Shown piece after piece: positions 37,034-46,724 of a DNA stretch of 64,000 bases. The stretch lies in contig NZ_JABUNR010000003.1 of the NCBI RefSeq assembly GCF_013343715.1, positions 62,001-126,000 on the forward strand. Direction: 5' to 3'. The notes under the pieces are model-generated. The model searched no databases and was not told the DNA's origin. It was given only the letters and a program-made list of their open reading frames with translations. Within the stretch, counting starts at the first letter, position 1. The number at the start of each line of letters is the position of its first letter. The stretch is from Mesobacillus harenae (GTDB lineage: Bacteria > Bacillota > Bacilli > Bacillales > Cytobacillaceae). The translations under genes were made by a program, and so were the position numbers.

Positions 37034-38152
37034 ATGACAGTAACAAGAGGACTCGAAGGAATAGTGGCAACAACATCCTCCATCAGCTCCATTATTGATG
37101 ATACACTTACATATGTGGGGTATGATATCGATGATCTGGCTGATAACGCAAGCTTTGAAGAAGTAATTTATTTGTTATGGCATCGCAAACTGCCGACAAA
37201 GGCTGAGCTTGAGGAATTAAAGGGGCAGTTATCTGCCAATGCAGCAGTTCCAAAGGAAGTTCTTGATCATTTTAAAACTTATCCAATTGACAAAGTTCAT
37301 CCAATGGCTGCTCTTCGCTCTGCTGTTTCGTTACTTGGGCTATATGATGACGAAGCTGATGTAATGGATGCAAAATCAAATTACATGAAAGCGGTTCGCC
37401 TTCAGGCCAAAATGCCTGCTCTTGTAACAGCATTCGCCCGCGTCAGAAAAGGGCTTGAACCTGTTGATCCTAGAGAGGATTTAAGCTTCGCTGCGAATTT
37501 CTTATATATGCTTTCAGGAAAAGAGCCTGAGGCAATAGAAGTTGAGGCATTCAATAAAGCACTTGTCTTACACGCTGACCATGAATTAAACGCTTCTACC
37601 TTTACAGCACGCGTTTGTGTTGCTACCCTGTCTGATGTGTATTCAGGTGTTACTGCTGCAATTGGTGCACTTAAAGGGCCATTGCACGGAGGCGCAAACG
37701 AAGCAGTAATGAAAATGCTAACTGAGATCGGTGATCTTGAAAATGTAGATTCCGTGATTCGCGGAAAACTAAGCAATAAAGAAAAGATTATGGGCTTTGG
37801 ACACCGTGTATATCGTGAGGGCGACCCGCGTGCTAAGCACCTTCGTGAAATGTCAAAAAAATTGACTGAGCTCACTGGTGAGCCTCATTGGTATGAAATG
37901 TCTACAATGATCGAAGCAATCGTAACAGGGGAAAAAGATTTACCGCCAAATGTAGACTTTTACTCAGCATCTGTCTATCATAGCTTAGGCATTGACCATG
38001 ATTTATTTACACCTATCTTTGCTGTAAGCCGAGTTTCGGGCTGGCTGGCTCATATCCTCGAGCAATATGACAATAATAGATTGATCCGTCCGCGAGCAGA
38101 ATATACTGGCCCGGGAAAACAAGATTACATCGCCATTGATCAAAGAAGTTAA
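37034..38152 (+). CDS. citZ: Citrate synthase (CitZ)
   Basis: Condenses acetyl-CoA and oxaloacetate to citrate. The 372-residue protein is the short, dimeric Gram-positive type. Catalytic histidines are seen in LHADHELNAS and GPLHGGANEAV, and MGFGHRVYREGDPRA is the usual signature. The ATG follows AAAGGAGAG. It is the first of citZ-icd-mdh, but a 341-base gap and a hairpin separate it from icd. Upstream promoter and cre box suggest catabolite repression. Confidence 0.98.
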   Translation: MTVTRGLEGIVATTSSISSIIDDTLTYVGYDIDDLADNASFEEVIYLLWHRKLPTKAELEELKGQLSANAAVPKEVLDHFKTYPIDKVHPMAALRSAVSLLGLYDDEADVMDAKSNYMKAVRLQAKMPALVTAFARVRKGLEPVDPREDLSFAANFLYMLSGKEPEAIEVEAFNKALVLHADHELNASTFTARVCVATLSDVYSGVTAAIGALKGPLHGGANEAVMKMLTEIGDLENVDSVIRGKLSNKEKIMGFGHRVYREGDPRAKHLREMSKKLTELTGEPHWYEMSTMIEAIVTGEKDLPPNVDFYSASVYHSLGIDHDLFTPIFAVSRVSGWLAHILEQYDNNRLIRPRAEYTGPGKQDYIAIDQRS

Positions 38153-38360
38153 TAAAGAGACTCAAGTCCAAGTAAAACAATGGATTAACGATCCTAAATT
38201 AAGACGTTTTTAAAAGAAATATATATATATAGATAAGCAGCATTTTACTTTTGGTAAAAAAATTGCTGTAATAGGAGAGTATAGATTGTACCCTTTGCAA
38301 CAAAGTCTCGGCAGGTTTTCTTTTGAGGAAACTGTTTATCAAGGGATTAATAGGCAATTT

Positions 38361-38393
38361 CAAAGGTTAGAGGCAATTGCCGGCTAACCTTTG
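38361..38393 (+). other. Hairpin in the citZ-icd gap
   Basis: CAAAGGTTAG and CTAACCTTTG form a perfect 10-bp stem around a 13-base loop that itself contains GCAATTGC. There is no T run, so it is more likely an mRNA stability or processing element than a terminator. The remaining 38153-38493 shows only an extended -10 candidate. Confidence 0.55.
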
Positions 38394-38431
38394 ATGCTGA
38401 ATTTAGGCTAAGCTTTGTTGTGCTTCTAAAA

Positions 38432-38440
38432 TGCTATAAC
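38432..38440 (+). promoter_or_regulatory. Possible icd promoter (extended -10)
   Basis: TGCTATAAC fits an extended -10, 54 bases before the icd start. No good -35. Confidence 0.4.
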
Positions 38441-38493
38441 AGCTAGAGAGGGTAACAATTTTTGAATGCATTTTATTTTTGGAGGGAAAAAAC

Positions 38494-39762
38494 ATGCAAG
38501 GTGAAAAAATTACAGTAAAAGATGGCGTTCTAAATGTACCAAACAATCCGGTTGTGCCTTTTATTGAAGGCGATGGAACAGGTCCAGACATCTGGGCAGC
38601 TTCTCAAAGAGTCTTAGATGCTGCAGTAGAAAAAGCATATAAAGGCGAAAGAAAAATCACGTGGAAGGAAGTTCTTGCTGGTGAAAAAGCATTCAACCAG
38701 ACTGGAGAATGGCTTCCAGCAGAAACCCTTGATGTAATCAATGAGTATCTAATCGCAATTAAAGGACCGCTGACAACTCCAATCGGTGGAGGTTTCCGTT
38801 CTCTTAATGTAGCATTGCGTCAAGAATTAGATTTATTTGTATGCTTGCGTCCTGTACGCTGGTTTGAAGGGGTACCATCACCAGTAAAGCGTCCTCAGGA
38901 TACAGACATGGTTATCTTCCGTGAAAACACAGAAGATATTTATGCCGGTATTGAGTACCAACAAGGTTCTGATGAGGTTAAGAAGTTAATTGCTTTCCTT
39001 CAAAATGAACTTGGTGTAAATAAAATTCGTTTCCCTGAAACTTCTGGTCTAGGAATTAAGCCAGTTTCTGAGGAGGGAACAAGCCGTTTAGTACGTGCTG
39101 CTATCGACTATGCAATTAAAGAAGGCCGCAAATCAGTTACCCTCGTACATAAAGGGAATATCATGAAGTTTACTGAAGGTGCTTTCAAGAACTGGGGCTA
39201 TGAGTTGGCTGAGAAGGAATTTGGCGAACAAGTATTTACCTGGAACCAGTACGATCGCATCAAAGATGAGCAGGGATTGGATGCTGCGAATCAAGCTCAG
39301 TCTGATGCTGAGGCTGCAGGCAAAATCATCGTAAAAGATGCTATTGCTGACATCTTCTTACAACAGATTCTGACTCGTCCAAAAGAATTTGATGTTGTAG
39401 CAACAATGAACCTTAACGGTGACTATATTTCTGATGCACTTGCCGCACAAGTTGGCGGAATTGGAATTGCTCCAGGTGCTAATATCAACTATGAAACAGG
39501 CCATGCAATTTTTGAGGCTACTCATGGAACAGCTCCTAAATACGCTGGATTGGACAAGGTTAACCCTTCTTCAGTCATTCTTTCCGGAGTATTGCTTCTT
39601 GAACATCTTGGATGGACAGAAGCTGCCAGCATGATCCTAAAATCAATGGAAGATACCATTGCATCAAAGGTTGTAACGTACGACTTTGCAAGATTGATGG
39701 ATGGTGCAACTGAAGTGAAAGCTTCAGAGTTTGGAACTGAGTTAATTAAAAACATGAAATAA
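38494..39762 (+). CDS. icd: Isocitrate dehydrogenase (NADP)
   Basis: Oxidative decarboxylation of isocitrate to 2-oxoglutarate. The 422-residue protein has the substrate loop [13 protein letters not shown] with the phosphorylatable Ser S103, the metal motif [13 protein letters not shown], and HGTAPKYAG with the Lys-Tyr pair typical of NADP preference. I use the ATG at 38494, eight bases after GGAGGG; the TTG five codons earlier overlaps that site. It is followed by a weak terminator-like hairpin and then mdh. Confidence 0.98.
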   Translation: MQGEKITVKDGVLNVPNNPVVPFIEGDGTGPDIWAASQRVLDAAVEKAYKGERKITWKEVLAGEKAFNQTGEWLPAETLDVINEYLIAIKGPLTTPIGGGFRSLNVALRQELDLFVCLRPVRWFEGVPSPVKRPQDTDMVIFRENTEDIYAGIEYQQGSDEVKKLIAFLQNELGVNKIRFPETSGLGIKPVSEEGTSRLVRAAIDYAIKEGRKSVTLVHKGNIMKFTEGAFKNWGYELAEKEFGEQVFTWNQYDRIKDEQGLDAANQAQSDAEAAGKIIVKDAIADIFLQQILTRPKEFDVVATMNLNGDYISDALAAQVGGIGIAPGANINYETGHAIFEATHGTAPKYAGLDKVNPSSVILSGVLLLEHLGWTEAASMILKSMEDTIASKVVTYDFARLMDGATEVKASEFGTELIKNMK

Positions 39763-39780
39763 TTCCCAGATTGGGGAACT

Positions 39781-39811
39781 GGGGCTATGCTGATAAGTGT
39801 AGCCCTTTTTC
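39781..39811 (+). terminator. Attenuator-like hairpin between icd and mdh
   Basis: GGGCTAT pairs with GTAGCCC (one G-U pair) and is followed by TTTTT. Since icd and mdh are normally cotranscribed, partial termination is likely. Confidence 0.6.
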
Positions 39812-39847
39812 ATAGGGAAAATAAGATATGAAAAAGGAGGAAAACTC

Positions 39848-40786
39848 ATGACTTTAAATAGAAAAAAGGTATCCGTAATCGGTGGCGGATTTACTGGAGC
39901 AACAACTGCATTTTTATTGGCCCAAAAAGAGCTTGGTGATGTTGTGCTTGTTGATATCCCGCAAATGGAAAACCCAACTAAAGGAAAAGCGCTAGATATG
40001 CTGGAAGCCAGTCCCGTACTAGGCTTTGATGCTAATATTACTGGCACTTCCAATTATGAGGATACAAAAGACTCGGATATCGTCGTTATTACTGCTGGAA
40101 TTGCACGGAAACCAGGTATGAGCCGTGATGATTTAGTTCAGACAAATCAAAAGATCATGAAAAGTGTTGCTCAGGAAATCGTCAAATATTCCCCGAATTG
40201 CTATATCTTAGTGTTAACGAACCCTGTAGATGCAATGACTTATACTGTATTTAAAGAAGCGGGTTTTCCTAAGAACCGGGTAATCGGACAATCGGGTGTC
40301 CTTGATTCAGCACGCTTCCGTACCTTCGTTGCCCAAGAACTGCGATTATCAGTAAAAGATATTACAGGCTTTGTATTAGGCGGGCATGGGGATGACATGG
40401 TTCCGCTAGTTCGCTATTCTTATGCAGGCGGTATTCCGCTTGAAGCATTAATCCCTAAGGAGCGCCTTGATGCAATTGTAGAACGAACGCGCAAGGGTGG
40501 CGGTGAGATCGTTAACTTGCTAGGAAACGGGAGTGCCTACTATGCACCAGCAGCTTCTTTGGTCGAGATGGTTGAAGCTATTTTAAAAGACCAGCGCAGA
40601 GTTCTTCCTTCAATTGCATATCTTGAAGGAGAGTATGGATACGATGGCATCTATCTTGGCGTTCCAACCATTCTAGGTGCGAATGGAATCGAGAAAATTA
40701 TTGAATTAGAGTTAACTGCAGAGGAAAAAGCCGCTCTTGATAAGTCTGCTTCATCTGTTAAATCAGTAATGGAAGTTTTAATATAG
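39848..40786 (+). CDS. mdh: Malate dehydrogenase
   Basis: NAD-dependent oxidation of malate to oxaloacetate. The 312-residue protein is of the lactate dehydrogenase-like group: Rossmann loop [15 protein letters not shown], Asp at the end of strand 2 (VVLVDIP) for NAD, substrate Arg in [10 protein letters not shown] and catalytic His in [12 protein letters not shown]. The ATG follows AAAGGAGG. It closes the citZ-icd-mdh cluster and is followed by a strong terminator. Confidence 0.98.
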   Translation: MTLNRKKVSVIGGGFTGATTAFLLAQKELGDVVLVDIPQMENPTKGKALDMLEASPVLGFDANITGTSNYEDTKDSDIVVITAGIARKPGMSRDDLVQTNQKIMKSVAQEIVKYSPNCYILVLTNPVDAMTYTVFKEAGFPKNRVIGQSGVLDSARFRTFVAQELRLSVKDITGFVLGGHGDDMVPLVRYSYAGGIPLEALIPKERLDAIVERTRKGGGEIVNLLGNGSAYYAPAASLVEMVEAILKDQRRVLPSIAYLEGEYGYDGIYLGVPTILGANGIEKIIELELTAEEKAALDKSASSVKSVMEVLI

Positions 40787-40793
40787 GTTAGCA

Positions 40794-40822
40794 AAATCGG
40801 GGATGCTTCCCCGATTTTTTTC
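40794..40822 (+). terminator. Intrinsic terminator after mdh
   Basis: AAATCGGGG / CCCCGATTT with a 6-base loop and T run. Confidence 0.93.
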
Positions 40823-40831
40823 TAGGACACT

Positions 40832-40860
40832 TTGTATCATAATAGTCTAAATGCTATAGT
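40832..40860 (+). promoter_or_regulatory. Promoter of the MaoC-like gene
   Basis: TTGTAT, 17 bases, TATAGT with an extended TGC; 60 bases before the start codon. Confidence 0.6.
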
Positions 40861-40919
40861 ATGAATTAATACAGCAGTGACTCGACCCTAACGTAATTGT
40901 TTATGGAGGTGCAGTATTA

Positions 40920-41396
40920 ATGTTGCTGGGAAAAAAACGTAAGCTGGGAAGGCAAATCGGTGAGATTTCAACAGGAGAGAAACTTTCGCTTACCGAAAAA
41001 ATGGAAGATAAGGATTTACTGCTTTATCTAGGGCTGACAAATGATTCGAATCCACTTTATATTCAGCATGATTACGCTTCACAGACTCCCTATGAAAAGC
41101 CAATTGTTCCACCGATTATGCTGACTGGTGTCATCACATCAGCTATCTCTAAGTACTTGCCCGGTCCTGGAAGCTATGTTCTAAAACAGGAGATCGAATT
41201 CCTGAAGCCTGTTTATCATTACGATACCGTGCTGTTCATTTTTGAAGTAACCGAGGTAAACCGAAATAACCACTTTATTGAGATTTCTGTTACGGTTTCG
41301 AATGAAAACGAGGATGAGGTTGCAGCAGGGAAGCTTAAGGTGTGCCCGCCCTACCGCCAGGAGCGGCTTGAAGGAAAGGCGCTTGAGAATTTCTAG
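40920..41396 (+). CDS. MaoC-like hotdog protein with altered active site
   Basis: A 158-residue single hotdog domain related to MaoC/(R)-enoyl-CoA hydratases. The hydratase signature can be aligned at NDSNPLYIQHDYA (residues 41-53), but the catalytic His of the usual NPxH is a Tyr (Y47) here while Asp D42 is kept. It may therefore be a thioesterase-like or binding protein rather than a hydratase. The ATG has ATGGAGG upstream. It lies between mdh and phoP, has its own promoter and terminator, and its role is unknown. Confidence 0.82.
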   Translation: MLLGKKRKLGRQIGEISTGEKLSLTEKMEDKDLLLYLGLTNDSNPLYIQHDYASQTPYEKPIVPPIMLTGVITSAISKYLPGPGSYVLKQEIEFLKPVYHYDTVLFIFEVTEVNRNNHFIEISVTVSNENEDEVAAGKLKVCPPYRQERLEGKALENF

Positions 41397-41405
41397 CAAC
41401 AAATT

Positions 41406-41440
41406 GAAGATGTACATATGTACATCTTCTTTGTGTTTTG
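41406..41440 (+). terminator. Intrinsic terminator after the MaoC-like gene
   Basis: GAAGATGTACAT / ATGTACATCTTC is a perfect 24-base palindrome followed by TTTGTGTTTT. The remaining gap to phoP (41441-41787) shows AT-rich DNA and -10-like TATGATAAT, but I cannot single out a promoter or PhoP boxes. Confidence 0.8.
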
Positions 41441-41787
41441 TCAGCTAATAAAGTCGGTTGTTCCACCTTACTCTGTTAAACTTGGTTCTTATCTTCGATA
41501 CAGGTAATCGTTTTCCTTAGACTTTTTATAAATTAAATTCCAGGTGTAACACACCTTCATTTGCAGTTTTTTCAGATGTGCAATTAACCCCTCAATATTC
41601 TGTGGAGACCCAGCCAGTCGAGACCCTTATGTAAGGAATCATTTTTGGAAAGCGTGCTGAATTGAACAGTCAGTAATCAGCAACTTTGAAGTGTATATTA
41701 TAAATGCCTTTCCAACAATTATAGGAGAGAGTTTTAATATGATATGATAATAAAATAGATCGTACCTTACTTATTTTGGAGGCAGTT

Positions 41788-42501
41788 ATGGGGAAAAAAA
41801 TACTAGTTGTTGATGATGAGCCATCAATTGTTACGCTGTTGCAGTATAATCTTCAACAGGCCGGATACACCGTTGTTACGGCTGTGGATGGAGAAGAAGG
41901 AAAAAGACTTGCGGAAACAGAAATTCCTGATTTTATTATTTTGGATTTAATGCTGCCTAAATTGGATGGGATTGAAGTATGTAAACAGCTCCGCCAAAAC
42001 AGGATCGAAACTCCTATTCTTATGCTTACCGCAAAAGATGATGAGTTCGATAAAGTTCTGGGCCTGGAACTTGGAGCAGATGACTACATGACAAAGCCTT
42101 TTAGCCCTAGAGAAGTGGTTGCAAGGGTAAAGGCAATTCTAAGGCGGTCACAGGGACAGGCGGAGAGTCAATCTAAACAAGAAGAAACAGATGACATTAA
42201 GATTGGTGATTTGCAAATCTTCCCTGAGCGATACGAGGCCTTTTTCGACGGTAAACAGCTTGAAATAACCCCTAAAGAGTTTGAACTCCTCTTATACCTA
42301 GGTAAAAATAAGGGGCGAGTGCTAACAAGAGATCAGCTCCTTCGTGCCGTTTGGAACTATGACTTTGCAGGGGATACAAGAATTGTGGATGTACATATCA
42401 GCCATGTTAGGGAAAAAATTGAGAGAGATACAAGAAAGCCAGCATATATAAAGACCGTACGGGGTCTCGGCTATAAGCTGGAGGAGCCAAAGGGAGAATG
42501 A
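41788..42501 (+). CDS. phoP: Response regulator PhoP
   Basis: OmpR-type regulator of the phosphate-starvation response. The 237-residue protein has a receiver domain (1-120) with acidic pocket D9-D10, phospho-acceptor D53 (ILDLMLP), T81 and K103, and a winged-helix DNA-binding domain (about 135-235; ITPKEFELLLYLGKN, TVRGLGYKLE). The ATG at 41788 follows TTGGAGG; the TTG four codons earlier lies within that site. It overlaps phoR by four bases. Confidence 0.96.
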   Translation: MGKKILVVDDEPSIVTLLQYNLQQAGYTVVTAVDGEEGKRLAETEIPDFIILDLMLPKLDGIEVCKQLRQNRIETPILMLTAKDDEFDKVLGLELGADDYMTKPFSPREVVARVKAILRRSQGQAESQSKQEETDDIKIGDLQIFPERYEAFFDGKQLEITPKEFELLLYLGKNKGRVLTRDQLLRAVWNYDFAGDTRIVDVHISHVREKIERDTRKPAYIKTVRGLGYKLEEPKGE

Positions 42502-44258
42502 ACAAATACCGTACGAAACTTCTATTTGCTCTTATAAGCGTGATAGTTTGCGTTCTTATAGGTCTTGGCCTGTTGCTCGGACAGTTGTTTAAAAACTATT
42601 ATGTTAATGCTTTTAATGAGCGTGTGAAAAGTGAAATGAACATTATTAGCACCTATATCATGGGTGACGGGGGCTTGGGACAATTCCAGGAGCATGATAT
42701 TGCCCAAGTAGGTGAACTTTTAAATGCCCGAATTACCATAGTTGATTTATCGGGAGCATTTGTTTACGACAGTGGAGAATTGCATGGAAGACAAATTAGC
42801 AGGCATAGAGAGATTATAGAAGAAGTTATCCATGAAAGACCTGCCCGGCCTGATATGCTTGAAGTAGGAGGCGGATATGATGTCCATTATTTTTGGAAGC
42901 CGCTTGAACAGAATGGAGAAATAGAAGGCTATATTTTTCTGACTACTAAATTTAATGAACTGCAAAAAGCCTACCGGCAAATCTGGTGGCTGCTGACTAT
43001 AAGTCTTGGAATCGCACTCTTGGTTATTATTTTAATGAGTCTGCGTATAACAGCCAGGTACACAAAGCCGATTGAGTCAGCTGCCAACGTTGCAATTGAG
43101 CTGGCTAAAGGAAATTTTAAAGCTAGAACTTATGAAGAAAAAGAGGACGAAACAGGTATGCTGAGTGCGTCCATTAACATTCTGGCAAGAAATCTTCAGG
43201 ATATGGTTAAATCGCAAGAAGTTCAGCAAGACAGACTTAGCACACTAATTGAGAATATGGGCAGCGGTCTGATCCTGATTGACAGCAGAGGATATATTAA
43301 CCTTATAAATAGGGCTTATAAAGACATTTTTCATGTTGGCTCTTCCGATTATCTTGATAAGTTATATCACGAAGTAATCATCCATAACGAGGTTGTCAGC
43401 ATTATAGAAAAAATATTTATGACAGAACAGAAGGTACGAAAGCAAATCATTCTTCCAATTGGAATAGAAAGGCGCCATTTTGAGGTGTATGGAGTTCCGA
43501 TCATAGGAACAAACAAAGTTTGGAAGGGTGTCTTACTTGTTTTTCATGATATTACGGAGCTTAAAAAGCTTGAACAAATCAGGCAGGACTTTGTTGCCAA
43601 TGTCTCCCATGAGTTAAAAACACCAATAACCTCTATAAAAGGCTTTTCTGAAACCCTTCTTGATGGTGCTATGGAGGATGAAGCATCCTTAGAGGCGTTC
43701 CTATCGATAATTTTAAAGGAAAGCAATAGGCTTCAAGCCCTTATTGAGGAGTTGCTCGACCTTTCCAAAATGGAGCAGCAGGGATTCAGGCTCACCATTC
43801 ACATGCTTGATATCAACCAAGAGTTAAGGGAGATCCTGCCTATTTTGCAAGGGAAAGCAGAAAGAAAAAAAATCGAGCTTAAACTTGAGGCGAGTGACGA
43901 CTCTTTACTGATAGAGGGAGACAGTGACAGGCTAAAACAAGTATTCCTTAATCTGATCAGTAACGCAATTGCCTACACGCCTGAAGGGGGCAAGGTAATG
44001 GTCTCCGTCATTAATGAAACAGACACTGTGACTGTCCAAGTGAAAGACACAGGAATAGGAATAGAACAAGATGAACTCCCGAGAATATTTGAGCGCTTTT
44101 ATCGGGTGGATAAAGCGAGGAGCCGTAACTCTGGAGGTACGGGTCTAGGCTTGGCAATCGTCAAACATATCGTTGAAGCCCACAAAGGAACTATTGAAGT
44201 CAGCAGCGAGAAGGATAATGGAACCACTTTTTCTGTCAAGCTAAATAAGGTTCATTAG
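42498..44258 (+). CDS. phoR: Sensor histidine kinase PhoR
   Basis: Membrane kinase that phosphorylates PhoP under phosphate limitation. The 586-residue protein has two membrane helices (about 8-30 and 163-183) flanking an extracytoplasmic domain of 130 residues, a HAMP linker (about 184-236), a PAS domain (about 245-355), the HisKA box with H371 (VANVSHELKTP) and a HATPase domain (NLISNAIAYTPEGG, DTGIGIEQDELPRIF, GGTGLGLAIVK). It overlaps the phoP stop by ATGA. A hairpin terminator follows 60 bases later. Confidence 0.96.
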   Translation: MNKYRTKLLFALISVIVCVLIGLGLLLGQLFKNYYVNAFNERVKSEMNIISTYIMGDGGLGQFQEHDIAQVGELLNARITIVDLSGAFVYDSGELHGRQISRHREIIEEVIHERPARPDMLEVGGGYDVHYFWKPLEQNGEIEGYIFLTTKFNELQKAYRQIWWLLTISLGIALLVIILMSLRITARYTKPIESAANVAIELAKGNFKARTYEEKEDETGMLSASINILARNLQDMVKSQEVQQDRLSTLIENMGSGLILIDSRGYINLINRAYKDIFHVGSSDYLDKLYHEVIIHNEVVSIIEKIFMTEQKVRKQIILPIGIERRHFEVYGVPIIGTNKVWKGVLLVFHDITELKKLEQIRQDFVANVSHELKTPITSIKGFSETLLDGAMEDEASLEAFLSIILKESNRLQALIEELLDLSKMEQQGFRLTIHMLDINQELREILPILQGKAERKKIELKLEASDDSLLIEGDSDRLKQVFLNLISNAIAYTPEGGKVMVSVINETDTVTVQVKDTGIGIEQDELPRIFERFYRVDKARSRNSGGTGLGLAIVKHIVEAHKGTIEVSSEKDNGTTFSVKLNKVH

Positions 44259-44320
44259 ATTGAGTTACAGAGTAACCTTAGACGATAAAGTATCATGTGA
44301 TCTGAAGAATAATATTCAGT

Positions 44321-44352
44321 AGGGCGCATGCCAATCCGGCTGCGTCCTTTTG
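44321..44352 (+). terminator. Terminator after phoPR
   Basis: AGGGCGCA pairs with TGCGTCCT (one G-U pair) and is followed by TTTGTC. Between 44353 and 44719 I see no gene and no clear promoter. Confidence 0.7.
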
Positions 44353-44719
44353 TCATTGTTCGGGTTTTAACTGATGGCTAATCGTATACATTGTCTCTCT
44401 TATTTCCATCAACTACTGACTCTGAAGATTAACAGCGAAGTGTTACCGTCTTTTATTTGCTCTGGTGTAAATGTCATTTAAGGGCTCTTGCCACTATGTT
44501 ATTGTCAGAAATGTGCAGGTAGTCTAGCGGGCCTGCTCTAGCCTGCAATTTAGGGCACTACACTCCGGATTAGTTAGATTTTTAAGTAACGAAGCTTTTA
44601 GCCTAGATAATGAAACCTTTCCGGCAATTAACCGTATTAATTTTATAGAATTATAGATATGATTGTATATGGGAGAAGCTTTTAGGGTTTATTTAAGAAT
44701 TAGAGAAGGGGGAGAGTAT

Positions 44720-45682
44720 GTGGTTAGCTTAAGGAAAGTATATATAACTATTGGTGCAGTATTTCTTGTCATAATCTTAGGACTGCTCGCCTTTACAACC
44801 TGGTATACTGTGGACGAATCTGATCAGGCCGTTATACTTACATTTGGAAAAGTGGAAGCGGGGATAACAGAACCTGGTCTTCATGGGAAGCTTCCATGGC
44901 CAATTCAAAGCGTAGAGAAAGTTTCAAAAGAAACCTTCAGTCTTCAATTTGGTTATGAAGAGAAAGATGGAGAGATTAAAGGTTTTCCTGATGAGACTAA
45001 AATGATTACCGGTGATGAAAACATCGTCCTGGCGGATTTGGTCGTACAATGGAAAATAACTGATCCGTCTAAGTTTCTCTTTAATGCGGATAATCCAGAA
45101 GAAATTCTTTATGATGCTACCTCAGCTTCGCTTCGGAGTATTATCGGAAGCTCGAAAATTGATGATGCATTAACTTCTGGAAAAGCAGAGATTGAAGCAG
45201 ATGTTCGGGACTTACTGGCGACGCTTATTGAGAAATATGATGTTGGTATTTCAATCACAGCGGTCAAGCTGCAGGATGTAGAACTGCCAAATGATGAAGT
45301 GAGAAGTGCTTTTACGAATGTTACAGATGCACGTGAGACTATGAATACAAAGATCAATGAAGCCGGGAAATACCGAAATCAGAAGATCAATGAAGCAAAA
45401 GGGGAAGAGGATGCCCTTATATCTAGAGCGCAGGGAGATAAAGCTGCCCGGATAGAGAAGGCAAGAGGTGACGTGGCCATTTTCAATTCTTTATATGCTG
45501 AGTACAGAAACAATCCAGAAATTACAAGACAGCGTCTTGTACTGGAGACTCTCGATGAGGTACTGCCTGGAACAGAAATATATATTATGAACGATGACGG
45601 AAATACATTGAAATACTTTCCGATTCGCCCGCTTGAAAAAGAAACACCAAAGCCGGGTACAGAAGGAAGTGATAATCAATGA
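44720..45682 (+). CDS. hflK: HflK: SPFH/band 7 membrane protein
   Basis: Subunit of the HflK-HflC complex which in E. coli surrounds and tunes the FtsH protease. The 320-residue protein has an N-terminal membrane anchor (about 5-27), a band 7 domain (VDESDQAVILTFGKVEAGIT) and a coiled coil with AKGEEDALISRAQGDKAAR. The start is a GTG seven bases after GGGGGA; the frame could be extended 19 codons without a ribosome binding site. Its stop overlaps hflC. These genes are not found between phoR and polA in B. subtilis. Confidence 0.92.
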   Translation: MVSLRKVYITIGAVFLVIILGLLAFTTWYTVDESDQAVILTFGKVEAGITEPGLHGKLPWPIQSVEKVSKETFSLQFGYEEKDGEIKGFPDETKMITGDENIVLADLVVQWKITDPSKFLFNADNPEEILYDATSASLRSIIGSSKIDDALTSGKAEIEADVRDLLATLIEKYDVGISITAVKLQDVELPNDEVRSAFTNVTDARETMNTKINEAGKYRNQKINEAKGEEDALISRAQGDKAARIEKARGDVAIFNSLYAEYRNNPEITRQRLVLETLDEVLPGTEIYIMNDDGNTLKYFPIRPLEKETPKPGTEGSDNQ

Positions 45683-46614
45683 GCGACCAGAACATAATCA
45701 ACTTTAAAGATAAAGCAGGAAATTCTATTAACTGGCGTAATTATATTAAAATTGGCATCCTCCTGCTCCTGCTGGCCATTGTTCTAATCTTTACATTCAC
45801 TAATTTATTCATTGTTAAAGAAGGAGAATACAAAGTTATCCGTCAGTTTGGAGAAGTTGTACGCATAGAAAGAGAGCCAGGGTTATCGTACAAAATTCCT
45901 TTCATTCAAAGTGTTACCAGTTTGCCTAAATATCAAATGACCTATGATGTTTCCGAAGCTGAGATCAACACAAGGGATAAGAAACGAATGATTATCGACA
46001 ACTATGCAATTTGGAGGATAGAGGATCCAAAGAAAATGATCTCAAATGCCAGAACGCTCATAAATGCTGAATCAAAGATGGAGGAGTTCATCTATTCGGT
46101 TGTACGCGGTGAGCTCGGGCAATTAAATTATGATGAAATTATTAACGATGAAAAGTCCTCTAGAGGCTCCTTAAATGACAGGGTAACCGAACGTGTAAAT
46201 GAACTCTTAGCCACCGATGGATACGGAATCGTAGTCACAGATGTGAGAATTAAGAGAACGGATTTACCTGAAGAAAATGAAAATTCCGTATTTGTTAGAA
46301 TGATTTCTGAACGAGAATCAAAAGCACAGGAATATTTATCAATGGGCGATGCCGAAAAGAATCGAATAACGGCAGAAACTGATAGAGAGGTTAAAGAGAT
46401 TCTTGCAACAGCATCTGCGGACGCCGAATCTATCAGAGCGGAAGGAGAGGGAGAGGCAGCCAAGGTGTATAATCTTTCTTTCTCAAAAGATCCAGAATTT
46501 TATACCTTGTTCCGAACGCTTAATTCCTATAAACAAACTATAAATGGAGAAACGGTAATCGTTCTTCCGTCAGATTCTCCTTATGCACGAATGTTAATGG
46601 GCTATACTGAATAA
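45679..46614 (+). CDS. hflC: HflC: SPFH/band 7 membrane protein
   Basis: Partner of HflK. The 311-residue protein has an N-terminal membrane helix (about 24-44), the band 7 core (VKEGEYKVIRQFGEVVRIE) and the helical region ending SADAESIRAEGEGEAAKVYN. The ATG overlaps the hflK stop (ATGA), so expression is coupled. A long hairpin terminator follows. The role in Bacillaceae is by analogy with E. coli only. Confidence 0.93.
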   Translation: MSDQNIINFKDKAGNSINWRNYIKIGILLLLLAIVLIFTFTNLFIVKEGEYKVIRQFGEVVRIEREPGLSYKIPFIQSVTSLPKYQMTYDVSEAEINTRDKKRMIIDNYAIWRIEDPKKMISNARTLINAESKMEEFIYSVVRGELGQLNYDEIINDEKSSRGSLNDRVTERVNELLATDGYGIVVTDVRIKRTDLPEENENSVFVRMISERESKAQEYLSMGDAEKNRITAETDREVKEILATASADAESIRAEGEGEAAKVYNLSFSKDPEFYTLFRTLNSYKQTINGETVIVLPSDSPYARMLMGYTE

Positions 46615-46619
46615 TATGC

Positions 46620-46684
46620 AGACCGTTATTTTTCTTTATTTTATCAATCATGATAAAATGAAGAAAATAATGGTCTTTTTTTTA
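46620..46684 (+). terminator. Long hairpin terminator between hflC and polA
   Basis: GACCGTTATTTT... and ...AAAATAATGGTC form a stem of about 24 bp with few mismatches, closed by the loop AATCAT and followed by TTTTTTTTT. Confidence 0.88.
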
Positions 46685-46724
46685 TGGCCTTTTACCTGAA
46701 ATTTTAGGTTTAGGAGGATTAACT

